A stretch of DNA of 64,000 bases from Trogon surrucura (lineage: Eukaryota > Chordata > Aves > Trogoniformes > Trogonidae), in the NCBI GenBank assembly GCA_020746105.1, contig CM036620.1, forward strand, positions 45,280,706 through 45,344,705. Reading direction: 5' to 3'. Position 1 is the stretch's first letter; every line of letters starts with the position of its first letter. Positions 35,241-48,431 of the stretch are shown in pieces. The notes under the pieces were generated by a model, which was not told where the DNA came from, did no database searches, and saw only the letters and a list, made by a program, of their open reading frames with translations. The position numbers and the translations under genes are program-made.

Positions 35241-38200
35241 CAACAGAGATCCTTGGATCCATTAATGTAATAATAGTCATAGATTAAAATGAAATCAGTT
35301 GTTAAAAACTGGATTAACTAAATGCAATTCTTGTACTATTATTTGAAAGCTTTAGTAATATACTGTTTTGTTTGATTTTTGTGTATTTTCATCCCTCTTA
35401 CTGATGAGACAGTAATGCAAACAGCTGAAGAAAGGACAAAATTTTATTTACAGAGAAATGTGACTTTAAAAATCCTGAAAATATATGGAGTGGTTATTTC
35501 AGTTACATAAATCTGAGCTGCTGTTTGAAACCATGTCACTCTAGAAAAGTCAGATGGGAGCAGCATTTTAATTTGACAATTTCCTTTGAATAAAAACACA
35601 TATGGCCTCCATCAGTAATTATCAGTCTTAAATTACATTAGAAAAATTTTAGCTCATGGATAGTAAATGTGCACCAGCACCATGCCTGATTTCAGAGTGA
35701 AGCTTTTGTGATGTTTCTATTTTGGGGAATTTTCATTTGCCGTTCCTCATTACAAAGCTCTTGTTCAAAGGTGAGAAAAGTTATGAGTTGTGTAAAAAAG
35801 TTGACTGAAGCTGTGTCAGTGTTTACTACATATCCAGATTTTAGGGATTCAGAACTGGTTTTTAGTCACACTGGGCTTAAATTTTAAATCCTTCAGGCTT
35901 TTGAGCTCTTTTAACTCCTTGAAGTGAGGTTCCCACCCCACAAGGCAGAAGAACATAGCAGGTGAAATGCTTGACAGCAGGTCCTTTTAATGCTTGATAG
36001 CAAAAAGGCTCTTCAGGTGTCTGCAGAAGCACAGCCACAATTTTACTGCAAAGCTCAGCTGAAGAAAGCTCCCTCCCACTCAAGGTGGATGCAGAGCAAA
36101 AAGATCATCTTTTCTTGTGTTTTTATCTCAAGGAAATGGGCTTCGTGGTCCTTTATAGGCTCCCACGTGATGGAAGAACTGGCAGCTCTGATCTTCCGAC
36201 TTTACTTTGCTGTGTATTTCGTGTCCTGCCAGCCCTCAGTGGGAGAAGTGACTGATGTTCTTTTTCTTCTGCCATGGGCGTTCAGGGGCATGAGGTATGA
36301 TTCATCACAGACATGCCACTCAGCCTGATACTCCGTCATGCTCCTATCGGAGGCATGAGAGAATACCGTTGTAACTGGGGTTACACCGTTTTTCCAGTTA
36401 TGCTTAAGGACTTTGCCAATTACAGGAATTTTCACTTTATAGGAAGGGTGAAGAGAGAGACAAACAGAGCAAAAACGACCAGGTAATGAGGTAGAATGAA
36501 TTACAAATAATACATGGAGCTAGCATGATGTGCATTTAACATAAACAATTTGGCAGGCAAAGATTAAATGGAAATTTGCCTGTAAGACTGAGCACTGCTT
36601 GTATAGGGGTGTTCATAGTGATTTCATTCCTGTTCTTTCAGGTTTTTTCAATTATTGTGGACAGACCAGGAAACTGAAATAGCCTCATAAATTCTTCAGC
36701 AACGTAAGGAAATACAGTATAAAAGAATTGTCAAGGTCTATTCCAACCTCACTTTTTAAATGATAAATACATGCACTTTACAGAATTGCAGACTTCAAGA
36801 GGGTTTCCTCACATCCCTTCCCTATCATATTCATAATTTGTAGAGAAAACTTCTGGAGTTTGCTTTCAGATAGATCCCTTTGGCAAAGTATCTTGGGAGC
36901 ATCAGAAACAGGGAAAGCAACAAGCAGGATATCAGTGCTCCAATTTGCTTGGACGTTGGCAAGATCCAGCTGTCAGATTTGGTACTGAGGAAAAAAAATA
37001 CCCCACAGGTCTGGCAAAAAAAATTTGAGGTCTTTTTCCTTAGATTGTGCTTTCAGTGAGGATCACCTGTTAGGATTATATAGACATATTACACTCATGT
37101 TAAATTCAGTTCATTACAGAGACCCTGAGCCTTGGTATCCCGAGGACTAACAGCTGCGTAACAGCAATCCGAAGACTGTAGGAGAGAAAGCATGTAACAA
37201 GAGGATTTTTAAAGTTTGTTTCAAACATAAAAAGGATGTGGAAGAAGACACACAAACTACTTTTTTTAAAGGAGGGAAAAAGAGGCTAGGTGAGAGTTCA
37301 GATAAGGATGGCAAGAGACATTAGGTAGAAGATGGTCCAGTTCTTTGGGAGTTTTCTGAAGATGCCCCAGCGACAGGCATGGGTTGTGGGCTTGTGCATG
37401 CTGGCAGATCCTGAGAGCTGAGATGTCCGCTTTGCCTTCGTGATACATCTCCAGTATATGACTGTACCTCCACACGTACTTTTGCACACCTGCCTGGAAT
37501 GTCTCTAAGGCAACAATCTTGAACTTCAGATTTGATATCAGGAATGGTATTTTCTGACCACAGACTGTCCATTTGCACTTCTTTCTTAAGTATATACTAG
37601 CAGTGAGTATAAAAATAATAATAATAGACTATTGTGGGTGGAAGAGCTTTGGAGTCGCTGTAGAGAATAAGAGACCTCAAGATAAAGAGAAAAGCTCTGT
37701 CTATTTCCAGGCCTTCTTTGCTACAGAACGCAGAGATAACTGGGAATGACCATAAAATTATTTCAGTGGGTGGTTTTAAATCCATATATTTTGTGTAGGG
37801 AATTTGAGTGTTCTTTCGGCTCCTTTCTGTGGTTCAGGGATGCACAGCTCCATAGCCTACGTGCTAGACTTGCATCCCAGTGGCCAGTTCAGTCACTCGG
37901 CTGCTGCCTTTCAAAGCCTGGCTGAAATCTTTTGGTGTTTGGCCTTCTGTTCTCAAGCTCCCACTTGTTCGGCGCATAGCAGGCCAGCCTAGCTTACAGC
38001 CAGCACGCTTTCTGTTCCAGAAAAGCCTTTGGTGAGGAGAGTAACCAAGGCCAAGCTGTGGGAATTATTCTTCAGTCACAGTCTGCTCCCAGCCACCCCC
38101 GTTCCTGGCAGCAAGGGAGCAGACAGGGACTCAGCTGGGCACAAACCCAGGGGTAATGCATGTGCAGAATAGTCATAGTGTGCGTTTTTAGTAAATCCAG

Positions 38201-38711
38201 GTTTTCTGGAAAGTGTTGCACCTTCTGCTCTGGCTGTGCACTTGCAGTCCAGCTGATTGTCCCAGTCTCAACCCCATCTAGCCAGTTCTTCCCAGCCTGC
38301 AAACTGTGCTGCTCCTGGTGTGGAGCGGAACTGGACCCCGCTGTGGCAGCTGACACGGCTCCGTGGGCTTGTCGCCGAATGTAACACTGAGAATAATTTC
38401 CAGACTTGACTGGTGTAGGCACTGCCTCCTTAAAATGTAGACTGGGAGAACAACTAGCAGATTCCTCCTTTTTGCATGTTTATTTTAGGTCTTAATAGAC
38501 GTAAGTATTTCAGGACTCTGTAGTAAAATAAATGCCTGAGGGAGCCTAAAATGTTCACACATAACTAGGGCTGGCAGGAGAACAAGAATTCAGTGTCATA
38601 AAAAATTTAGCAGGCTTGGCATTCGTCTTGATGAGGAACTAAACACGGTTCTTCAGAGAATTTAATGAAAAGAAAAAAAGAGAGGGAGAACAAGTTGCTC
38701 TGCTGTTAGCC
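35241..38711. other. Intronic sequence, no gene seen
   Basis: Mostly AT-rich with a GC-richer part near 37800-38400. No exon, RNA gene or clear repeat recognised. Confidence 0.5.
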
Positions 38712-38775
38712 AAGGGCTCGTTAGCTGGAGCACTCACCTGGAAGGTGGGAGACCCAGACACAATCCTCTGGCCTG
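38712..38775 (+). repeat. Probable tRNA-derived SINE head (ancient amniote type)
   Basis: The stretch TTAGCTGGAGCACTCACCTG (from 38721) followed by GAAGGTGGGAGACCCAGACA resembles the box-A and anticodon-arm part of tRNA-derived SINEs in amniotes. A degraded box-B-like CAGACACAATCC follows at about 38755. The body and tail are not recognisable, so only the head can be supported. It is too degenerate to be a functional tRNA. Confidence 0.4.
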
Positions 38776-41700
38776 AATCAAGTAAAACATTCAAGTTTCT
38801 TTTCTCTGGTTAGCTGCCGTGTCTGCCCATTTGTTTCTCTTGCATTGACCAAAAGTTGGATTAACCATCTGAGATTCCTCTCCAGTACCAGGTGGTTATA
38901 AAGATAGTTCTGAGGCCTTTTTTGTGTTGAAGAGTCTGCAGTTCTTTTTGGTAAATGGTTGAGGGATGTTCCATACAGAAGTGTCCAACTGTACTCAGCC
39001 CATTTTTTTAAACATGTCTGAGTTTTCTTCCATCAGAAGAAACAGTGGTGTTACTTGTCTTTGTTATTCTGTGTACACATAACAAAGTGCTGCAAATAAT
39101 TTCGATGTACATTTTGGTATGCTGGTGCTTTACATTAAATCTCATCGTTATTTAACTAGTGCTACATTCAACACTCCCACATATTCTTATCTTGATAATT
39201 TTTAGTGGAAGTTCCCTTCCTTTTCTACAATAAATTAATGAATATGTAGCAGAAGAAGCATCTGAAGCTTTTCAGTTGTGGTGCGAGAGAAAATAAAAAA
39301 AATGTGTCCCTTAGTAAGAAAGGGCATATGGAAATAAAAGGCCAAGGAGAGTTAAGATGGAAGAAGATGAAGAGGCTTCCTTGCTGTAAAAGGGAAGACT
39401 GGGAAATCAGGAAGCCTTGTCTCTAGGAGGTCATAGATGCCGTAATGTAGGTGGTACTGCCTTGGCTTTGTATATGCTGTGCAATTCTCAGTGGTACGTT
39501 GCCTGCTGGCTTTGCAACATTCAATTCATAACCTTTGCAGGGGATAGGAGGTATGTCAGGTAAAAATACAGTATTTTGTAAAGTGAAAAATAGGGGGACC
39601 AATGCATTTCTGCCCCCAAATTCAGATCCAGGTAGGAGATGCCTGGAGCAAGAAGATAATTTGATGCGCTCTGTCCAACAACTTTACATTCAACTAACGT
39701 GAGAGCCCCTCCTTCAAAGACTGGTTTATAGAAAACTAAAGGGATTTTTTGTCGGTTTATGGGTAACATCAGTGAAGGCTAATCTGAGCTAGGGGTGGGA
39801 GTGGAAGAACTGGGTGCATTTTAATCCAATAGATTCCATGAAACCAGACTGTAACCATAAAAATGTCAAATAACGCAGTTGTGTAGTATATTATTGTTTA
39901 TAATGAATTGTTTTCTGCTTTTCTGCTAATCAGGCATTTTCATAAATGTGTTTTCCTTCCAAATGGCTATGTTGTTGTTCCTGTGGAGCAGCTGTGGTAA
40001 CATATTGTACTTGCATGTTAGGATTTTTTCTTTCAAATGGAATGATGTATGAGTCATGCCTAAAATATAGTAAAACTTATTATACCATCATTCATACCAC
40101 ATCTTCTGAAATAAACAGATCCAAAAAGACACTTGCACTGGAAGTTGGATTCCTGGGAGTTTGCATGGACTGATGAATATTATGTGCTGAGGTATCATTT
40201 TTATTCAAAAGAAATTTGTGTGTGGTTCTTTATATTGCTGTCTGCTCACCTCAGCACACATAATCTTAACAGCAGTGTGACAGAGGGGTTTGTAATAAAC
40301 TGCATTGATTAACATCCTCCTCTGTTTGACAGGATCTGACTTTGAAGTATCCTCTGATTTGTTTTCTACTTGTGGATGTGAAAATTCTGACCAAGAATTG
40401 ACTTTGCAGGCTGTAACTGCTTCAGAAAACATGTAATGAATAATTATTTAGACTACTAGGATGCCTCAAAGATAAATAACAAATACAAACCACACAAAGG
40501 AAAAAACAAAAGCATCTCAGACGAATGAGCAAGAGAGCAAAGACTTTTCTCTTTATCTCTTAATGTAGACGCCATGGCATTTCAAGTGTAGGAAGCTACG
40601 TCAAGTAGCATGTAGTAAAAGCAACTATCAGAAAACTGCACGCGTGTTACGCATAAACACGCCGAAGTTCAAAAGGAATTAAATGAGAGTAAACCCGGGG
40701 GTTCTGCTCTGTGTTTCTTTTTCTCTGCGCTTATAACTTGCATTTTATATGGTCTGATCCTTTCCGAATGAATGTTTAGCTTCTAAGTGTTCCTGTCTAA
40801 TCTTTTCCTGACATAGTGTTGCATTATCAAGCATCATATAAAATTAGTTACTTTGTGCCGATATGAATGTAGACAAAGTCAAGCCATTAGTTGGCTTTTT
40901 CAGGGGCAGCTCTCATAATCGGTTGCATTACTTCTTTTTATAAAAGGAGCATTGTGTGAATACAAATAATCTTGGCCAAGAACCTGTTAAAAAGTGTCTT
41001 TCTCAGAGGCGAAAAAAAGCGGTCGAATAAGAAATGTGTTCATGTCGTTTCTTATCAGTAAGTGCTTTCGTAGACGGTTTGGCAGCAGAGATTTATGATG
41101 GTTGCTGTGAGGGAGTGGATAATCTAGGAAAGGATGTGCACTAAAGTGTATGGGGAATTTTAGTGTTACGGGGCAGGGCTTCCAGACCGATGCTTTTAAA
41201 TGCTTTCTATCTAGTAATTGGCTTTTATCTGGCAGGTTTTACAGGTACTGAGAGGTGCATCTTGAAAGTGTAACGCTTCAACATTAGTAATTTTTCAGGA
41301 ACTCAGGCTTATACAGCTTCTGCTCACAATCCTGCCATTGAGATGAAGATGAGTTGTTTGAGAGTTTGCAAAGCACTTGCATGAGAATTTCCTTTCATCT
41401 GCTCTCAGAGAGATGGATAACCTCTGTCTGTCGGCAGATTTGGATGGCCCAGTTGGCATTTTCCTTCTCCTTGGGCAAAGGCCCAAGGATTCTGGAAACA
41501 GCTTGGTAGAGAGGGCTTGTTACTCTTGGCTCCGGTCAGGAGTAAACAAGTATTTCCTCTATACTGGAATTTTCCTTATATGTATTTTGGCCCACTCTTT
41601 TGGGCCTTTTCTATTTTCATTGAGATAAAACCTCTTAGAAGTAACCAGTGTGATTTACTTTACTTTATTTTTTAATATTCCAAAGTGGTCAAATTGGCAA

Positions 41701-43430
41701 AGAAATAAAGATTATGTTATTACTGCTGGATTTTATAGGTAATATTTCATGAAACTTCATTAGAACCCCGTTTTATTCATTCCTCATAACTTTGTGAAAA
41801 ACAATTTTGGGCTGAAATTCTCCATGTTTAGTCTGAAGCCAAAAGGATTTTTACCTTCATTCAGTATTTTCGGACCTACCTAAACTAATATGAGGGGGTT
41901 TTATGTTTTTTTAAGAAATGTTAAGTCTGCGCTCTTCTGAACTTGAATAAATAACTGATCCTGTTTGAGATTTACAACTTTAAATTGTACGTACAGCTAG
42001 AGCACAATGCAATTCTGCCAGTTATAAACAGAGATAAAATGTTACAAAATGAAAAACTACCCAACAGGGAGTTTATGTAACCAGTCAAATTTATTCTGTT
42101 TTAGATCACAATAATTTCTTACAGTGGGAGAGAGTGACTAAAAATGTCCAACTTTGTAATGCTTTACAAATATTGTATAATTTTTCTCACCAGTTAAAAC
42201 ATTCATGTTTATATATTCAGGCAAAAATAGGGGGCTTTGTTGATGTTAGGGTTTTGTTTAATGCTGAATTTCCAGAGACACCTAAATAAAAAGAGTCCCG
42301 CTTTCTCTGAGTTCTCAGTACTCAACCGTTTTTATTGTTCCCTGTTTTCTAAATCATCTCTCAACAAGACCAGGCTTTTTCAAAAATCTGGCCCTAAAGT
42401 GCTGCCTCCAGCCCATTTCAAGACCGCTGCCTTAGAAGCTTTGGTAGCGAGGTAACTTTGGTGGTCATGCAGAGGGTTTTCATTTAAGCTTTCCAGCTTC
42501 CTGCCTGTGGTGATCTTTTTGTTTCTAAGGTAGAAACATTTTCTCCACATGCGTAAAGCTGATAAGTTCTGTTCCAGCAGAGAAATAAATTACATACTAG
42601 AGGTAATGAGACATCAATGTCCAGTAAATGTCCTGTTGCTTGTGAGAGTGTTACTGCGTGAGACAACAGTCGATAATTTTCTGGTAATTCTCTAATTCAT
42701 CCCCTCCCCAAAATTCCTTTGTTAAGGAGTTACATTTAATATAGCAGGAAAAAAAAGCCCCAAGAAGAAATGAAACTTGAAAGTGCAGCAAGAAGGGAAG
42801 GGCTTTTGAAAATGCAGCGACAAAGAGCTAACAAAAATACCTACTCAGTTGGGTTACCTTCAGGCGTATGAGCCCTCTGAAGTTCAAGACTTCTCACTGG
42901 TTAGACAAGTTTGATGTTTTGTTAGCAGGACTGCTTTCTTCTTTCTCATTGCTAAACTCATAGTTTAGTAAGCGTCGCATGGTTCTTCAGTTTTATAGGA
43001 CATTTTGCTGGTTTATTTTATTGGGAAAATGCAGGGTCTAGCGGCACGATGTTTGATTTCATATGGAAGGCTCTGGCGGGATCCCTGCTCCTTTTGGTGG
43101 CTGCCCAACAGCGAACTGGTCCTCGTGGGGCTCTGCTGGGAGGTGCATGGAGCAAGTGTCGACGCGTGTGCCGGGCCCTGGGGCTGGTGAAGATGGCAAC
43201 GGTCATCGCATCCTTCCTCATCCTCCTCCTTCTTTGCTATGCCACAGCTCTGATCTTTTCAAGTAGCTAACAGAGATACAAACAACCATGTTAAAAGAAC
43301 TAGTTTGAACTAAAAGAACTAGTTTGAATATTAAGATATTATTTTTATAGTTTTGCTGATCTTTGTTAGCTTCTGTCAAAATCTCTTAAAATTGCCATGG
43401 TCCCTTCTAAGAAAACAAGGCAATCTAGTG
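38776..43430. other. Intronic sequence, no gene seen
   Basis: AT-rich. CpG-containing patches occur near 40520-41090 and 43040-43215. The latter has overlapping open frames of 61-73 codons in several frames, which reflects base composition. A 19-bp tandem pair lies at 43292-43329. Confidence 0.5.
43292..43329. repeat. 19-bp tandem duplication, two copies
   Basis: TAAAAGAACTAGTTTGAAC (43292-43310) is followed by the same unit with a final T (43311-43329). A recent local duplication. Confidence 0.85.
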
Positions 43431-43482
43431 TCATTAAGGGCTTCTGGATGTTTTGCTTCAAAGATGTCATTCTCTTTATAAT
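43431..43482 (+). repeat. Left copy of a 52-53 bp target-site duplication
   Basis: Starts TCATTAAGGGCTTCTGGATG and ends TCTCTTTATAAT. The same sequence recurs at 43656-43708 with one substitution and one extra T. The two copies bracket the CR1 fragment exactly. Confidence 0.9.
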
Positions 43483-43655
43483 AACAGAATCACAGAATTG
43501 TTGAGGGTGGAAAAGACCTCTGAGATCATCAAGTCCAACCTATGACTCAACACCACCACATCAGCTAGACCATGGCACTGAGTGCCACATCCAACCTTTC
43601 CCTAAACATTTCCAGGGACCGTGACTGCACCACTTCCCTGGGCAGTCCATTCCAG
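43483..43655 (-). mobile_element. Short CR1 3' fragment (173 bp)
   Basis: The plus strand reads 'AACAGAATCACAGAATTGTT', 'GATCATCAAGTCCAACC', 'CCATGGCACTGAGTGCC' and 'GGGCAGTCCATTCCAG', the antisense of a CR1 3' UTR. Heavily 5'-truncated. It is enclosed by a 52-53 bp direct repeat, much longer than the short or absent duplications expected of CR1. Confidence 0.92.
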
Positions 43656-43708
43656 TCATTAAGAGCTTTCTGGATGTTTTGCTTCAAAGATGTCATTCTC
43701 TTTATAAT
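43656..43708 (+). repeat. Right copy of a 52-53 bp target-site duplication
   Basis: TCATTAAGAGCTTTCTGGAT through TCTCTTTATAAT, matching 43431-43482 apart from G to A and one inserted T. The unique flank GGACTGCAAGG follows. Confidence 0.9.
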
Positions 43709-44496
43709 GGACTGCAAGGCAGCAGCCACGCTGGTAGCAAATGTAGGCAGAACTGTCATCACTACCATTGCTTTGACTGCTTTTCACATGTAGGGGCTGG
43801 TAGAATTAAGAAAACCAAATATAGTTAATTAGTATTTATTTTGATTCCTCTTTATTCTACTTCCTACCAGGGTGGGAGGAACGAGGGTGGGAAATTACCT
43901 GATTCTGAAAACTGAATGATTTGTGAGTCATTCTCAGATTTATTTTCTATTTAACAAGCCTCTCCCCCTCTCCCTTTCCAAAAAAAAAAACCACAACCCA
44001 CGTCCTCTTGTGCTCTTGAAGATGCATTTCCTGTTCTATTCCCAAAAAGACTTTTTCCGCTCCCCCTGACTTAGCCCAAAGCAACACTGAAAATACAAAG
44101 TAGGTAGGCAACCATAGAGTCATGCTGGAAGAATGATAAACCAGATGTGACATGGCTCAATCCATTTCACCTCTAATAATAAGAAGTCACAGATAGGAAG
44201 AATAAAGAAGCGTTTCTTCAAAGGTTGCTTTTTGAGGTGATTACTCTTTATGAATTGCCATCCAAAAGACTATCTACATCCAGAAAAATTATGGTGTTTT
44301 ACAAAGGTCAGGATTGAGAATGGAAACTTGGGAAAAAACTCTAAGACTCATCACCGAGTGAATGTAAGACACACACAGACTGACACACACAGCGGCTCTC
44401 CTCTGTACGCCAGCTACAGTATATGCCAGCAGCTCGGGTTTTGACTCTTGGTTCCACTTCTGGAAATGCAAAAAATAAAAGGTGGGGGTTTATCCT

Positions 44497-44517
44497 TTTG
44501 TTTGTTTGTTTGTTTGT
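44497..44517. repeat. (TTTG)n microsatellite
   Basis: About five units of TTTG. A simple repeat. Confidence 0.8.
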
Positions 44518-45268
44518 GTCTGTAGTGGGTTTGTAATTTGGATTTTTGTGACATGAAAATCCTGTCAGGATTTCAGAAGGGGCTGGGGTCTGTCTACAGA
44601 ACTGTCCAGTGTTGACTTGGTTGTTTGCTTTGCACACAGCATTGGTGAATGCTGTGCAGAGGGAATCACTGGCTCCTCATCCCCTCCACTCAAGAGTCCT
44701 CTCCCGCCCTCTCCCACCCCTGTGCAGAGGTCAGTGGAGCAGTAAGCCCAGGCAGATGAGTATTAGCCACAAACGAGTGCCTTTTGTGTCACATTGGTAC
44801 GCGGCTGCGTGTACGTGCCTGTGTGTAGGGAGACCATGTACCTCTGTAATATGACCAAATTTGAGCAGATGCCAGCTTGGTGGCCACGATAGACAGGGGC
44901 TAGGTCTGTGGCTGAGCCATGCAAAGCCCACATGGGGACCCCAGGAGCATCCCTGCCTCCCGTGTGCCTTTGGAGACCTCCTGGCAGCGATGTTGCAGCA
45001 GCAGTGGCTTGCGGGTTGGTTGCAAGTGGTAGTGGCTTGGCCAAAAGCGTGAGCGTGTGACTTGTCTGGCTGAGCTGGTGTCTCCCTGTCCTGGCTGCAC
45101 TGGGTGAGGCTCTCATCGCAAGGCAGAGGAGCTCGAATCCCAGCAGATGCTCTAAATGGAGAGGTGGTATTTTCACATGTGAACTTCTGTGTCTCAAGTG
45201 GAGATGGGAGTTAATCGAAACATTTTGCAGTCTGGTGTTGATTTTATCACCTTGCTTCTGTTCAAAAA

Positions 45269-45302
45269 CCCTCAGCCCCTCCCACCCCACCCCCACCTCC
45301 CC
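45269..45302 (-). repeat. C-rich run with G-quadruplex potential on the minus strand
   Basis: Runs CCC, CCCC, CCC, CCCC and CCCCC separated by one to four bases. The reverse complement therefore has at least four G-tracts with short loops, the usual G4 pattern. Confidence 0.55.
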
Positions 45303-48300
45303 AAAAAAAGAAAGTATTAGCCATTTTTTTCTAAAAATGCAAAGACCTATCATTTAAAATTATTTTCTGAGCAGAAAGGATTTATTTTAACTCTTGTGGA
45401 AATAGCTCTCCATTCCCCTTACAATATTTTGCATGCCCACTTTTAATTTATATCAGGGAAAATCAAGTGGAAAATTCAGTTGACTTGAGCAGAACAGCTC
45501 TTAAAAACAAAACCCAGATGCTAGAGAGGCTTGAGTTTAGTTCACCTCATGAACTTTCTGCTTAGCTGAGTGGACCTTTGCTCTGCACGTGGCTCATATG
45601 TTATAAAGTAATTCTTTTTGAAAATAATAATAGTAAAAAAAAAGAGCGATGCACTGTGGTTAGGATAATCTGCCAGTTAAGGCTCAGATTCTGGAATTTC
45701 TTTACAGACAAAACTCCCATTTAAAGCAAAGATGAGCACTGCCTGAACTCAAGATTGAAGAAGGAGCCGTTGTGCTCATGCAGTCTGACCCCTGTAAGAA
45801 CAAGGCACTCCTTCTCATTTAGCAATCTGCTGAGCAGCAGTTAAATTTCCGAAACCACCGAAATGCCTCGAACACAAAGTGTTTGCTTCAGAAATGAGTG
45901 TCAGTTCTAATGCATAACCATTTTTCTTAAGAAATTTTTCTCTTTTTCTTCTTTCAGAAGACAATTACAAGCCTTCTATTACAGACTGTGATTATTGTAT
46001 ACTGCTCTTCCAAAAAGAAAAAAAAACCCACCCAAATGACAATATTTTAGGCCAGCATTTCTCTTGCTTTCTAATGGGTTAGCTTTGTTTCCAAATCAGT
46101 GTCCCCTGATTATAGTCTTGTAAAGTTTAAGCTTTCAGAGTCTACAAAAGCAGTTGCAACTCTGAGTTAAAAATATGTGTCAAGATAATGCACTTGTTTT
46201 GTTTAGAAGTAATAACTTTTCAAGGAAATCTGGGAAAGGTAGATGTCATTTGTATTTAAGAGTTGCTTCTGAGATGTAGTCAGAGTTCATCAGCACTCAG
46301 AGGGATTTGAAACTTGGAAAATACACTTTCTGATTCAGGGGTAAAAGGGTCATTCTCCATTATGTGTACAAATAAAACAAAACAGAAACAATTAAATGGA
46401 AAAACCACAATAGATTGCAAGCATTGTTTTTATGTGTTCGAAAGCATTTATTTTTAAAAGAATTCTTGGCGTGTAGTTCTTGTCACTGGAGTGTTTTTCA
46501 CTATAGATGGATTTATACACTCATATATGTGTATATGTGCATGCGTATATATTCGAGAGCTCTTCTATGCGTGTATTTCCTTGGAGAGATCTTCACAGTA
46601 GCTACAATGGTCAGCTCTGGTATAAGTAGATAGAAACAACTGTGTTGGTTATAAATAATCATTCTTTGTTTGCTATTCCACAACACTTTTCAGTACTTCC
46701 TATTTGCATGTAGAGTTTTAATTAAGAGATAAATGTCACTGCAGGTTGGTTGCAGAAGGCTGCAGTATCCAGCAGAGAGATAAATGCCAATGCCAAGTCA
46801 TACAGGTTGGAGAGCATACAGGGAGTCCATAATAAAAAAATGAGTTTACAATTAAAGCTCACTTATTACTAACTTACTGCATTATACGCAGAGATGAAGA
46901 GGTCTTAAACGCGGTTGCTTAGGGGTGTACACACCAGGTGTAGGATTTTGGGGGTCAGGGGTTTTTTTGGAGGGAGTCAATCTACATGTGATACATTGGA
47001 AATTGAAACTTTAGGATGCTATCAGTAAACTTGTTAGGAGGGTATAGGTGCCCTAGTTAGTAAGAGTCTGTTACAGCTTTCAGCACGCTGGGAAGTCATA
47101 GAACAGATTGCAAAGATTCATCTCAGCTTGATTCAGAAGGACTGTAAGTGTCCTTCTGCGTGTTTGAAAGCGTTGTGGTTTCTAATTAATTTAGCCAGAA
47201 GACATGTTATTTCTGACCTTCACAGACCAGTGTCTGTCTGATCTTGTTTTTAAAAGATCACATTAACTCTTTTATTAAAAAAAAAATAGAAAAAAATAAG
47301 GAACCTGTCTTTTCCTATTGTGACCACCGAAGTACAAAATGGAGATATATATATATAGCTACCGTTAGTGAGCCATTATACGTGTAACATAGTTTTCCAC
47401 GGTATGTGGTATGTTTTGGGGTTCATATGACATAATAGTGCCATTTAAAGTAACACAAAGCATTCATTTCCATGAAATCGCCAGCAAAGATTCCATTAAT
47501 TTAAGGAAAGGAAGGAGATACCTACCTTGCAATTTGTAATTTAAGAGCATTTTCTTACCACTAACTTCAAAATAAGACTCTCTCCCCTCTGTCTTTGAGA
47601 TGCAGATAGAGGATTTTTTTCCTTCGATCTCAGTGACTAGACTGTGAAAGGAAAAATACACTCTTACACCATAGCTAAATAGCCTAAACAGAGCTGTCTA
47701 CTCTTGCATTGCCTTTTACCATGCTACTGCTGATGGCTTTTTGAGTTAGGTATAGGATTTGTGCATCCTGATTGAGACGAAAATAATAGCCCTTCACATT
47801 TTTATAGTGAAATGACTTTTGCAAAGTATGTAGCTCATAATACATCATACGCAAAGTGAATTGATAATGCGACGTCTCGAGAACTAATTTAGATGTATGA
47901 ACGAAACTTCAGCATTAAAGAAATTTGTGTAGCAGCAAAGACTTTCTTGAACTAAAACATGATCTTAAGAATGTGTAGATTTAGAATTAATAAAATAAAC
48001 AAGTTTTTTCCTTGCTGGTTGATACCATATTGCCAGCAAAATGTTTCTAAGAGTTTTAATGTGTTGGGGAGTGTTCATAAGTGCATGTTTTTTAGGGCTC
48101 TGCAGACACTTTCTGGGTCATGTATTCCAGCCCACCTACCCTGCAACAGCAGGAGATCATCACTACTGCTTCTCTTCCATCCTACTTTTCACCTAAATGC
48201 CATGTTCCAAAAGTGTCCAATACTATTTTCTCTAAAATACATCTAGCGAAGATGCGATGTGTAATTCATCTACGCACCCATTGGTGTTGAAGCAAAGTGC

Positions 48301-48397
48301 TTCTTTAGCATGTGATGACAGATAAAAGATGAAAGATGAGCAGGTTTTGGATTCGTTCTTCATAAGATGATATAAATAAGCTTAAGTGCTGCTAAAG

Positions 48398-48400
<3 letters not shown>

Positions 48401-48431
<31 letters not shown>
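48401..48431 (-). repeat. T31 homopolymer, possible tail of a minus-strand retrocopy
   Basis: Thirty-one T precede CTTTAAGGGGTG and about 210 bp of clearly GC-richer sequence (48432-48640). Read on the minus strand this is a GC-rich segment ending in a long A-tail, as in a processed retrocopy. I see no AATAAA close before the tail and no convincing target duplication, so an ordinary T-run next to GC-rich DNA remains possible. Confidence 0.4.

Larger units (their letters stand above)
43709..48400. other. Intronic sequence, no gene seen
   Basis: AT-rich apart from a GC-richer part at 44570-45140 in which both strands are open by chance. Low-complexity parts are a TTTG microsatellite (44497-44517), a C-rich run (45269-45302) and a TATA-type run (about 47345-47357). 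Confidence 0.5.

Noticed and set aside
36720..36760. AAGGTCTATTCCAACCTCAC, similar to the CR1 tail
   Set aside because: The match is short and not continued by neighbouring CR1 segments. It is too weak to call.
38712..38775. Functional tRNA gene
   Set aside because: No acceptor-stem pairing, and the box-B region is degraded. Better read as a SINE relic.
44763..45353. 196-codon minus-strand frame
   Set aside because: Covers the GC-rich stretch where stops are rare. It has low-complexity composition and no recognised domain.
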